Shown here: positions 10,539 through 21,520 of the stretch, in pieces
Layout: each line of letters opens with the position of its first letter
Position numbering within the stretch: the first letter of the stretch is position 1
Assembly: GCF_000003605.2 (NCBI RefSeq)
Contig: NW_003130001.1
Span: 1 to 24,455 of the forward strand
Direction: 5' to 3'
Source of the DNA: Saccoglossus kowalevskii
Taxonomy: Eukaryota > Hemichordata > Enteropneusta > Harrimaniidae
Length of the DNA: 24,455 nt
Notes under the pieces: generated by a model
What the model saw: only the letters and a program-made list of their open reading frames with translations
The model's database searches: none
Told to the model about the DNA's origin: nothing
Translations under genes and position numbers: made by a program

Positions 10539-10697
10539 TTTGTTGACCTTTTATATCCCCATATACATCAGAAATAAATTCATCCAATCTGAGTGTTTTA
10601 CCGCCAAGTTGAATATTCTTTAAAATCCCCATTCTACGTTCACTATGACCTACTGTCCTTGCATTTCCCCTGTCAATGAAATTATAGTTTTTATTAG
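10375..10697 (-). pseudogene. Transposase C-terminal segment with putative catalytic Glu
   Basis: This frame is open from about 10698. It reads through RTVGHSERRMGILKN and then DEFISDVYGDIKGQ, the layout that ends the RNase-H-like core of Foldback/NOF MULE transposases, where a Glu in an xxE..f..lK context is the third catalytic acid. The SERR Glu is therefore the candidate. The segment continues the previous frame after a shift near 10700. An ATG at 10632 exists but lies after this Glu and is not a credible start. The last ~25 codons before the stop at 10375 are probably out of the ancestral frame, since the USP linker resumes in another frame after the A7/A8 runs near 10455. Confidence 0.55.
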
Positions 10698-11329
10698 TTA
10701 ATTTGTCTGTTCATGACGTATCAGATCTCCCAACAATAACCCAGACCAAAAAGGACATGTTGGTAAGTAATATTTGCACATAAAATCTGCTAATTTGGGT
10801 GAATAATATGCATTTGTCTTGATCATTTCTGTATGTTGTTGATTTTCAGCTTAAATTTTTGCCTTTTCTTTGATCTCATTGAAATGTTGTTTGAAATTTG
10901 AATTGAATGTTGTAGGAAAATCCTCTTCAGTTTGTTGGGCTAAAACAGTTTTTGTCTTTTCTTTTGAAAGATTATCTGGTTTTTCAATGCAATATTTAAT
11001 TGTGACCCCATCTAAATTATCAATGTTCCTGACTTTTGACTCCAAATGTTTGCATGCCTGTTCTAATGTTGGTGATTGTTGTTTACTGTGCAAAAGCACC
11101 ATTATTTTATACAAAGTTTCATCAAAATCATCTAAGTTTGGAGAATTTAAAAGAAGAATCATGCAATACATGATGCTCAGATTTGCTGATTTTTCACTAA
11201 TGAATGTTTTGAGTGAACGTTTAACCTTTTTCATGAAATGACTTGCATATGCATGAGGAATTGTTTTTTGCAAGTCATCCTTGCTTGATTGGCCATTGAC
11301 TATACGCCAGGCTCTTTGTAGAAAAGCTT
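10698..11329 (-). pseudogene. Transposase middle segment (CxxH-like and PFWSGLLLGDL regions)
   Basis: This frame opens just past the frameshift near 11335 with EAFLQRAWRIVNG, then IPHAYASHFMKKVKR, which sits where MULE transposases carry a C/H-x-x-H motif between the second Asp and the Glu; the Cys position seems to be Tyr here. A helical region follows (residues on to KEKAKI), then a TAA at 10853-10851. The same frame continues past that stop with TNAYYSPKLADFMCKYYLP and PFWSGLLLGDLIRH, which is strongly protein-like and fits the family, so the TAA is a nonsense mutation rather than the gene end. It closes at TAA 10700-10698. Confidence 0.6.
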
Positions 11330-12283
11330 CTAATATATTGTTTCCTGATTAAAAACTTCTAAAGTTGCCAAAAGAAAAACCCAGCTTTCATCACTGTTAA
11401 TTTGTAATGGTTGTGATATTTCATGAAATCCAAATATTGTTTTTTCTGCATGACGAAAACACTGCATCCAGAATGATATGTATGGTAAGCTGTGTGCTTC
11501 AGTGATCATAAAGGAAAGTGGGAGATCTGGCCCTTGACCAACTGGATTTGCAACTGTTAGTTCATAGTAAAACAAACGCCCAGATGATAATGTTGATTTA
11601 AGACATCCACCAGTAGCATCCCAGAAAGCCACAAACTTTTTACTCAAATCATGCCAAAACCGGACACCTGCTTCAGTAAAACAAACAACAAAAAGTGGTG
11701 AGACACTAAAATGTTGTATAAACCCTTTAACTTTACAATTTTGTTGGTTAGATGCCATTTCATCTTTCATTGTCAGAATACTTTGTATTTCATCATTATG
11801 TAGTCTTTTACTGGTTCTGGCTTCACTTGAAATTTTCTGAAATACACTTTGAGTTTTACCAGTTGTATTTCTGTTGCCTGAAAGAATCTGTTTTCCATCT
11901 AAATTTTCCATTTCTGTTATATAGTGTTTAAATGGCTTTGTACCAGCTGCAAATTTGTTTTCTAACTCACGTCTTCTCTCGCCACGAATGGGTCGAGCTA
12001 TATTTTCTGTTGGATCATGCTTCATTTTTCCTTCATAATATATTTCACATTTGTATAATTTTTTCATTTTTATTGTCACTGTCACACAACAGTGTTGCGA
12101 CTGACAATGACCTCGTGCTTGGAAAAAGCAGCCCTTTGGATTTGGGGAATTTGTTGTTGTGACTTTGTGATAATTAAACATTATAGCACAGTATGGATTT
12201 GACTGTGCAATACCCTTTTCAATTGTTGACTGCCATTCACCTTTTGGAAATAGTCTCCCAGTTTGATGTTTTCGAAGATGTTC
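11330..12283 (-). pseudogene. Transposase catalytic segment with DDE Asp-1 and Asp-2
   Basis: Counting from the ATG at 12181: a small Cys-rich region CFFQARGHCQSQHC (18-31), a basic linker with RPIRGERRREL, then FVAFWDATGG with candidate first Asp D188, PLSFMITEAHSLPYISFW (221-238), and INSDESWVFLLA with candidate second Asp D264. This order is what I know from Foldback/NOF-like MULE transposases, which cut and join DNA through a DDE RNase-H fold. The frame is open without break from the TGA at 12286-12284, and the 34 codons between (from EHLRKH on) look coding, so this is a continuation of the PHD segment and not a separate gene. It ends at TAG 11332-11330, created by an apparent extra TA. 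Confidence 0.65.
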
Positions 12284-13804
12284 TCATGTATTTGGGGGGA
12301 AAATGAAAGAGGATGATTTTGGTATATCATTCTCTACAAATCCAGAAGGCATGTCACAGCCAGACACATGTCTCATTGTATTAGGAGATATAAATTCTCT
12401 AATTAGTAATTTATTGGCTGGTTCATGTGAAGGAGAATAAATTTTCTTCTCCTGCTCATGTTGGTTAATTTCATTTTCACTATCACTAGATTCTGTGTCA
12501 TACTTGACACTACTGTCATTTAATTCTGTATTTGGTATTTCTCCAAGCTTTGCATTATAACTACCACTTTCCTTTTCTTGGTCATCACTGATGTTATTTT
12601 CAATTTCATATTTTGTATTATTGTTATTGTTACTATTTATAAAGTGACCAACCTTGCTTGACATTTGTTTTTGTACTTGTGTATCTATAATTATATTTTC
12701 CTGGCTATTACATAATTGAGACTGGTCATTATTTACAAATAGAACTAAATCTCTGGTTGAATCTGTTGAGTTTATTGCATTTAGTATTGGTGATTTATCT
12801 TCTATTGTTTTCCTAATATTTTCTTTTATTTCACTAGTTGGCATTTTTGTTCCATTAATCTCAAATACTGTACTACTATCGTTACATTTTTCTAAACCAC
12901 ACACAAATGTAATCCCTTTTCCAGATTTAAAACCAGAATTCAATTGCAAACAATCATAATGATACCATTCATTACACATTTGACATTTGATGTATTGTTT
13001 TTTTTTATCATATTTTGTTTTACAGACACAATATAACTTTTCACTTTTGTTTGAATTTTTTTCAGTACTTAACCATGATTGACGGCGAAACTTTTCTGGT
13101 AGCTTAGCATTTCGTTTTGGTCTGGCCTGTTTTTCTTTTTTCTCATTCGAAAGCTTGGGTGATTTATCAAATGAAGATTTATTGTTAAGATTAATCTTTT
13201 TATGTTTGTTATTTAGGCCTGTTTCCTTGTTATCCACTGTATTGACTAAGGATGATAGAAGATGTTGGATATTCCCTCTGTTTGCTCTCCATATCTCCTG
13301 TAAATATTTCACTGTTTTTTTGTTTGTAGGCCATGCAGCAGTTTTAGCTACTCTAGTCCAAAATGTTTTGTCTGTTATGTCCGGATATTCACTATCTAAA
13401 GGAAGTTGTACCCATATAGCTTCTGCTAAACAATTGTAGTCTCTAATTTTTCTATTGTTCACAAAACGTGATTGTTTTGATTCAGGGGCACCACCCAATA
13501 AACCGTCATGAATGTCAATTACCCTTTTAACTCTACAAGTACTGTTTTTGCATTTGTACTTCAAATCATGCAATTTGTACAAAGAGCTGCACCTGGGTGG
13601 CTTGATTGCAGCTGAGAACCCATTTCCTATGTCAGTCTTAAAATATCTTGAAAGAAAAAGTTGACTACAAGACATAGGAGTAGAGGTTCCTGTATTTGGA
13701 CGTTGGAGAGCAGAGGAACAAGTGTTGGAAGGTCTAACTGACCTTCTAGCACTCGAACAAGGCGGAGGGGAGGGACGAGTGCTGGAAATAATTATGATTT
13801 CCAT
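12284..13804 (-). CDS. Transposase N-terminal segment with PHD finger
   Basis: The frame has 506 codons. Residues 81-100 hold a Cys-pair stretch (C85, C90) vaguely like a FLYWCH-type zinc site. Residues 146-185 carry KTFWTRVAKTAAWP and YLQEIWRANRGNI, of unknown fold. A basic stretch at 222-241 is a probable nuclear localisation signal. Residues 257-308 are a PHD finger in the C4HC3 pattern: C259, C261, C274, C277, H282, C285, C302, C307, with W280 before the His. PHD fingers commonly read histone H3 tails. Residues 310-460 are acidic and Asn/Ser-rich linker. The TGA ending it is followed in the same frame by the transposase core. The first five codons are repeat-arm DNA; Met44 is an alternative start, because residues 7-43 have odd Ser/Pro/Arg composition. 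Confidence 0.75.
   Translation of the reverse strand: MEIIIISSTRPSPPPCSSARRSVRPSNTCSSALQRPNTGTSTPMSCSQLFLSRYFKTDIGNGFSAAIKPPRCSSLYKLHDLKYKCKNSTCRVKRVIDIHDGLLGGAPESKQSRFVNNRKIRDYNCLAEAIWVQLPLDSEYPDITDKTFWTRVAKTAAWPTNKKTVKYLQEIWRANRGNIQHLLSSLVNTVDNKETGLNNKHKKINLNNKSSFDKSPKLSNEKKEKQARPKRNAKLPEKFRRQSWLSTEKNSNKSEKLYCVCKTKYDKKKQYIKCQMCNEWYHYDCLQLNSGFKSGKGITFVCGLEKCNDSSTVFEINGTKMPTSEIKENIRKTIEDKSPILNAINSTDSTRDLVLFVNNDQSQLCNSQENIIIDTQVQKQMSSKVGHFINSNNNNNTKYEIENNISDDQEKESGSYNAKLGEIPNTELNDSSVKYDTESSDSENEINQHEQEKKIYSPSHEPANKLLIREFISPNTMRHVSGCDMPSGFVENDIPKSSSFIFPPNT
13748..13783. other. 8-bp inverted repeat beside inner edge of right arm
   Basis: AGCACTCG (13748-13755) and CGAGTGCT (13776-13783) are perfect reverse complements around a 20-base purine-rich, GC-rich spacer. 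Next to it GAAGGTC and GACCTTC (about 13728-13746) form a second small hairpin. The spot is the GC-richest part of the window and lies within the first codons of the N-terminal frame, or in its 5' leader if Met44 is the start. Confidence 0.45.
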
Positions 13805-16800
13805 ATTTTAAAATTTTCTGCTAATTATTAAATGTCACCTATCACAAATGGTAGTCAATACATGTATGTTTCATATACATAAGTGGTTAAAGTGCACACT
13901 CAATATTTTACTGTAATTAGTGACTTAATTAGTGTCTGCTAGCAAAAAGAGCAGTTCCACCACAATTATGATTTCCATATTTTAAAATTGTCTGCTAATT
14001 ATTAAATGTCACCTATCACAAATTGTAGTAAATACATGTATGTTTCATACCACAATAGTGGTTAAAGTGCACACTCAATATTTTTACTGTAATTTGTGAC
14101 TTAATTAGTGTCTGCTAGCAAAAAGGGCAGTTCCACCACAATTATGATTTGCATATTTTAAAATTGTCTGCTAATTATTAAATGTCACCTATTACAAATT
14201 GTAGTCATTACATGTATGTTTCATACCAGATAAGTGGTTAAGGTGCACACTCAATATTTTTACTGTAATTTGTGACTTAATTAGTGTCTGCTAGCAAATA
14301 GATAGGGCAGTTCTACCATAATTATGATTTCCATATTTTAAAATTGTCTGCTAATTATTAAATGTCACCTATTACAAATTGTAGTCCATACATGTATGTT
14401 TCATATAACATAAGTGGTTAAGGTGCACACTCAATATTTTTACTGTAATTTGTGACTTAATTAGTGTCTGCTAGCAAATAGATAGGGCAGTTCTACCATA
14501 ATTATGATTTCCATATTTTAAAATTTTCTGCTAATTATTAAATGTCACCTATCACAAATGGTAGTCAATACATGTATGTTTCATATAACATAAGTGGTTA
14601 AAGTGCAAACTCAATATTTTTACTGTAATTAGTGACTTAATTAGTGTCTGCTAGCAAAAGAGCAGTTCCACCACAATTATGATTTCCATATTTTAAAATT
14701 GTCTGCTAATTATTAAATGTCACCTATCACAAATTGTAGTCAATACATGTATGTTTCATACCACATAGGTGGTTAAGGTGCACACTCAATATTTTTACTG
14801 TAATTAGTGACTTAATTAGTGTCTGCTAGCATATAGATAGGGCAGTTCTACCATAATTATGATTTCCATATTTTAAAATTGTCTGCTAATTATTAAATGT
14901 CACCTATTACAAATTGTTGTCAATACATGTATGTTTCATACCAGATAAGTGGTTAAGGTGCACACTCAATATTTTTACTGTAATTTGTGACTTAATTAGT
15001 GTCTGCTAGCAAATAGATAGGGCAGTTCTACCAAAATTATGATTTCCATATTTTAAAATTTTCTGCTAATTATTAAATGTCATCTATCACAAATGGTAGT
15101 CAATACATGTATGTTTCATATAACATAAGTGGTTAAGGTGCACACTCAATATTTTTACTGTAATTAGTGACTTAATTAGTGTCTGCTAGCAAAAAGAGCA
15201 GTTCCACCACAATTATGATTTCCATATTTTAAATTTGTCTGCTAATTATTAAATGTCACCTATCACAAATTGTAGTCCATACATGTATGTTTCATACCAC
15301 ATAGGTGGTTAAAGTGCACACTCAATATTTTAACTGTAATTTGTGATTTAATTAGTGTCTGCTAGCAAAAAGAGCAGTTCTACCATAATTATGATTTCCA
15401 TATTTTAAAATTGTCTGCTAATTATAAATGTCACCTATCAAAAATTGTAGTCAATACATGTATGTTTCATGCCACATAAGTGGTTAAGGTGCACACTCAA
15501 TATTTTAACTGTAATTTGTGACTTAATTATGTGTCTGCTAGCAAAAAGAGCAGTTCCACCACAATTATGATTTCCGTATTTTAAAATTGTCTGCTAATTA
15601 TTAAATGTCACCTATCACAAATTGTAGTCAAGACATGTATGTTTCATGCCACATAAGTGGTTAAGGTGCACACTCAATATTTTTACTGTAATTAGTGACT
15701 TAATTAGTGTCTGCTAGCAAATAGATAGGGCAGTTCTACCACAATTATGATTTCCATATTTTAAAATTGTCTGCTAATTATTAAATGTCACCTATCACAA
15801 ATTGTAGTCAATACGTGTATGTTTCATATAACATAAGTGGTTAAGGTGCACACTCAATATTTTAACTGTAATTTGTGACTTAATTAGTGTCTGCTAGCAA
15901 AAAGAGCAGTTCCACCACAATTATGATTTCCATATTTTAAAATTGTCTGCTAATTATTAAATGTCACCTATCACAAATTGTAGTCAATACATGTATGTTT
16001 CATACCACATAAGTGGTTAAGGTGCACACTCAATATTGTTACTGTAATTAGTGTCTTAATTAGTGTCTGCTAGCAAATAGATAGGGCAGTTCTACCACAA
16101 TTATGATTTTCATATTTTAAAATTGTCTGCTAATTATTAAATGTCACCTATCACAAATTGTAGTCAATACATGTATGTTTCATATAACATAAGTGGTTAA
16201 GGTGCACACTCAATATTTTAACTGTAATTTGTGACTTAATTAGTGTCTGCTAGCAAAAAGAGCAGTTCCACCACAATTATGATTTCCATATTTTAAAATT
16301 GTCTGCTAATTATTAAATGTCACCTATCACAAATTGTAGTCAATACATGTATGTTTCATACCACATAAGTGGTTAAGGTGCACACTCAATATTTTTACTG
16401 TAATTTGTGACTTAATTAGTGTCTGCTAGCAAATAGATAGGGCAGTTCTACCACAATTATGATTTCTATATTTTAAAAATGTCTGCTAATTATTAAATAT
16501 CACCTATCACAAATTGTAGTCAATACATGTATGTTTCATGCCACATAAGTGGTTAAGGTGCACACTCAATATTTTAACTGTAATTGGTGACTTAATTAGT
16601 GTCTGCTAGCAAATAGATAGGGCAGTTCCACCACAATTATGATTTCCATATTTTAAAATTGTCTGCTAATTATTAAATGTCACCTATCACAAATTGTTGT
16701 CAATACATGTATGTTTCATACCACATAGGTGGTTAAGGTGCACACTCAATATTTTAACTGTAATTTGTGATTTAATTAGTGTCTGCTAGCAAAAAGAGCA

Positions 16801-17940
16801 GTTCTACCATAATTATGATTTCCATATTTTAAAATTGTCTGCTAATTATTAAATGTCACCTATTACAAATTGTAGTCAATACATGTATGTTTCATACCAC
16901 ATAGGTGGTTAAGGTGCACACTCAATATTTTTACTGTAATTAGTGACTTAATTAGTGTCTGCTAGCAAATAGATAGGGCAGTTCTACCACAATTATGATT
17001 TCCATATTTTAAAATTATCTGCTAATTATTAAATGTCACCTATCACAAATTGTAGTCAATACATGTATGTTTCATACCACATAAGTGGTTAAAGTGCACA
17101 CTCAATATTTTTACTGTAATTAGTGACTTAATTAGTGTCTGCTAGCAAAAAGGGCAGTTCCACCACAATTATGATTTGCATATTTTAAAATTGTCTGCTA
17201 ATTATTAAATGTCACCTATTACAAATTGTAGTCAATACATGTATGTTTCATACCACATAAGTGGTTAAGGTGCACACTCAATATTTTTACTGTAATTAGT
17301 GACTTAATTAGTGTCTGCTAGCAAATAGATAGGGCAGTTCCACCACAATTATGATTTCCATATTTTAAAATTGTCTGCTAATTATTAAATGTCACCTATC
17401 ACAAATTGTAGTCAATACATGTATGTTTCATACCACATAGGTGGTTAAGGTGCACACTCACTATTTTTACTGTAATTAGTGACTTAATTAGTGTCTGCTA
17501 GCAAATAGATAGGGCAGTTCTACCACAATTATGATTTGCATATTTTAAAATTGTCTGCTAATTATTAAATGTCACCTATCACAAATTGTTGTCAATACAT
17601 GTATGTTCCATACCACATAGGTGGTTAAGGTGCACACTCAATATTTTTACTGTAATTAGTGACTTAATTAGTGTCTGCTAGCAAATAGATAGGGCAGTTC
17701 CACCACAATTATGATTTCCATATTTTAAAATTGTCTGCTAATTATTAAATGTCACCTATTACAAATTGTAGTCAATACATGTATGTTTCATACCACATAG
17801 GTGGTTAAGGTGCACACTCAATATTTTTACTGTAATTAGTGACTTAATTAGTGTCTGCTAGCAAATAGATAGGGCAGTTCCACCACAATTATGATTTCCA
17901 TATTTTAAAATTGTCTGCTAATTATTAAATGTCACCTATT

Positions 17941-20900
17941 GCAAATTGTTGTCAGTACATGTATGTTTCATACCACATAAGTGGTTAAGGTGCACACTCA
18001 ATATTTTTACTGTAATTAGTGACTTAATTAGTGTCTGCTAGCAAATAGATAGGGCAGTTCTACCACAATTATGATTTCCATATTTTAAAATTTTCTGCTA
18101 ATTATTAAATGTCACCTATCACAAATGGTAGTCAATACATGTATGTTTCATATAACATAGGTGGTTAAGGTGCACACTCAATATTTTTACTGTAATTAGT
18201 GACTTAATTAGTGTCTGCTAGCAAATAGATAGGGCAGTTCTACCACAATTATGATTTCCATATTTTAAAATTGTCTGCTAATTATTAAATGTCACCTATC
18301 AAAAATGGTAGTCAATACATGTATGTTGCATACCACATAGGTGGTTAAGGTGCACACTCAATATTTTTACTGTAATTCGTGACTTAATTAGTGTCTGCTA
18401 GCAAAAAGAGCAGTTCCACCACAATTATGATTTCCATATTTTAAAATTGTCTGCTAATTATTAAATGTCACCTATCACAAATTGTAGTCAATACATGTAT
18501 GTTTCATATAACATAAGTGGTTAAAGTGCACACTCAATATTTTTACTGTAATTTGTGACTTAATTAGTGTCTGCTAGCAAATAGATAGGGCAGTTCTACC
18601 ATAATTATGATTTCCATATTTTAAAATTGTCTGCTAATTATTAAATGTCACCTATTACAAATTGTAGTCAATACATGTATGTTTCAAACCAGATAAGTGG
18701 TTAAGGTGCACACTCAATATTTTTACTGTAATTAGTGACTTAATTAGTGTCTGCTAGCAAAAAGGGCAGTTATACCACAATTATGATTTCCATATTTTAA
18801 AATTGTCTGCTAATTATTAAATGTCACCTATCACAAATGGTAGTCAATACATGTATGTTTCATACCACATAAGTGGTTAAGGTGCACACTCAATATTTTT
18901 ACTGTAATTAGTGACTTAATTAGTGTCTGCTAGCATATAGATAGGGCAGTTCTACCACAATTATGATTTCCATATTTTAAAATTGTCTGCTAATTATTAA
19001 ATGTCACCTATCACAAATTGTAGTCAATACATGTATGTTTCATACCACATAGGTGATTAATGTGCACACTCAATATTTTTACTGTAATTAGTGACTTAAT
19101 TAGTGTCTGCTAGCATATAGATAGGGCAGTTCTACCATAATTATGATTTCCATATTTTAAAATTGTCTGCTAATTATTAAATGTTACCTATCACAAATTG
19201 TTGTCAATACATGTATGTTTCAAACCAGATAAGTGGTTAAGGTGCACACTCAATATTTTAACTGTAATTAGTGACTTAATTAGTGTCTGCTAGCATATAG
19301 ATAGGGCAGTTATACCACAATTATGATTTCCATATTTTAAAATTGTCTGCTAATTATTAAATGTCACCTATCACAAATGGTAGTCAATACATGTATGTTT
19401 CATATAACATAAGTGGTTAAGGTGCACACTCAATATTTTAACTGTAATTGGTGACTTAATTGGTGTCTGCTAGCAAATAGATAGGGCAGTTCTACCACAA
19501 TTATGATTTCCATATTTTAAAATTGTCTGCTAATTATTAAATGTCACCTATCACAAATTGTAGTCAATACATGTATGTTTCATACCACATAAGTGGTTAA
19601 AGTGCACACTCAATATTTTTACTGTAATTTGTGACTTAATTAGTGTCTGCTAGCAAAAAGGGCAGTTCCACCACAATTATGATTTCCATATTTTAAAATT
19701 GTCTGCTAATTATTAAATGTCACCTATCACAAATTGTAGTCAATACATGTATGTTTCATACCAGATAAGTGGTTAAGGTGCACACTCAATATTTTTACTG
19801 TAATTTGTGACTTAATTAGTGTCTGCTAGCAAAAAGAGCAGTTCCACCACAATTATGATTTCCATATTTTAAAATTGTCTGCTAATTATTAAATGTCACC
19901 TATCACAAATTGTAGTCAATACATGTATGTTTCATACCACATAAGTGGTTAAGGTGCACACTCAATATTTTTACTGTAATTAGTGACTTAATTAGTGTCT
20001 GCTAGCATATAGATAGGGCAGTTCTACCACAATTATGATTTCCATATTTTAAAATTTTCTGCTAATTATTAAATGTCACCTATCACAAATGGTAGTCAAT
20101 ACATGTATGTTTCATATAACATAAGTGGTTAAAGGTGCACACTCAATATTTTTACTGTAATTGGTGACTTAATTGGTGTCTGCTAGCAAATAGATAGGGC
20201 AGTTCTACCACAATTATGATTTCCATATTTAAAATTGTCTGCTAATTATTAAATGTCACCTATCACAAATTGTAGTCAATACATGTATGTTTCATACCAC
20301 ATAGGTGGTTAAGGTGCACACTCAATATTTTTACTGTAATTAGTGACTTAATTAGTGTCTGCTAGCAAATAGATAGGGCAGTTCTACCATAATTATGATT
20401 TCCATATTTTAAAATTTTCTGCTAATTATTAAATGTCACCTATCACAAATTGTAGTCCATACATGTATGTTTCATACCACATAGGTGGTTAAGGTGCACA
20501 CTCAATATTTTTACTGTAATTAGTGACTTAATTAGTGTCTGCTAGCATATAGATAGGGCAGTTCTAGCATAATTATGATTTCCATATTTTAAAATTGTCT
20601 GCTAATTATTAAATGTCACCTATCACAAATTGTAGTCAATACATGTATGTTTCATACCACATAAGTAGTTAAAGTGCACACTCAATATTTTTACTGTAAT
20701 TAGTGACTTAATTAGTGTCTGCTAGCATATAGATAGGGCAGTTCAACCACAATTATGATTTCCATATTTTAAAATTGTCTGCTAATTATTAAATGTCACC
20801 TATCACAAATGGTAGTCAATACATGTATGTTTCATACCACATAGGTGGTTAAGGTGCACACTCAATATTTTTACTGTAATTAGTGACTTAATTAGTGTCT

Positions 20901-21520
20901 GCTAGCATATAGATAGGGCAGTTCAACCACAATTATGATTTCCATATTTTAAAATTGTCTGCTAATTATTAAATGTCACCTATCACAAATGGTAGTCAAT
21001 ACATGTATGTTTCATACCACATAGGTGGTTAAGGTGCACACTCAATATTTTAACTGTAATTTGTGACTTAATTAGTGTCTGCTAGCAAAACAAGCAGTTC
21101 TACCATAATTATGATTTCCATATTTTAAAATTGTCTGCTAATTATTAAATGTCACCTATTGCAAATTGTTGTCAGTACATGTATGTTTCATACCACATAA
21201 GTGGTTAAGGTGCACACTCAATATTTTTACTGTAATTAGTGACTTAATTAGTGTCTGCTAGCAAATAGATAGGGCAGTTCTACCACAATTATGATTTCCA
21301 TATTTTAAAATTTTCTGCTAATTATTAAATGTCACCTATCACAAATGGTAGTCAATACATGTATGTTTCATATAACATAGGTGGTTAAGGTGCACACTCA
21401 ATATTTTTACTGTAATTAGTGACTTAATTAGTGTCTGCTAGCAAATAGATAGGGCAGTTCTACCACAATTATGATTTCCATATTTTAAAATTGTCTGCTA
21501 ATTATTAAATTTCACCTATC
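17941..21520 (-). repeat. Two-unit block duplicated 3,220 bp apart in right arm
   Basis: The rare variant GCAAATTGTTGTCAGTACAT occurs at 17941 and 21161. The following ~360 bp match by eye at both places, including the TTTTCTGC and TATAACATAGG variants, before the copies diverge (AAAAATGG versus ACAAATTG). The offset equals 18 repeat units. This indicates long-range duplication or gene conversion within the arm. Confidence 0.7.

Larger units (their letters stand above)
7148..13804 (-). pseudogene. Decayed polyprotein tract: PHD-DDE transposase-USP-USP-Ulp1-ParB
   Basis: Umbrella entry for the coding tract, about 2,200 codons. Domains follow each other on one strand, and each frame change falls inside or beside a domain whose two halves are both recognisable. 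Breaks: TGA at 12286-12284 (same frame continues), frameshift near 11335 (extra TA), TAA at 10853-10851 (same frame continues), frameshift near 10700, frameshift in A-runs near 10455, frameshift near 9998, frameshift near 9378, and frame change near 8455. No independent promoter or AATAAA cluster is evident between modules. The last two junctions between modules (transposase/USP near 10455, USP/Ulp1 near 8455) could instead be gene boundaries. Some single-base breaks sit in homopolymers and could be assembly errors. Confidence 0.65.

Noticed and set aside
10870-13439. Plus-strand frames at 10870-11241, 11932-12162 and 13155-13439
   Set aside because: Antisense shadows of the transposase segments with hydrophobic, domain-free translations.
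7148-13804. Polinton/Maverick or other virus-like element
   Set aside because: No polymerase B, integrase of the retroviral type, capsid or packaging ATPase is visible; the core is a DDE transposase of MULE type.
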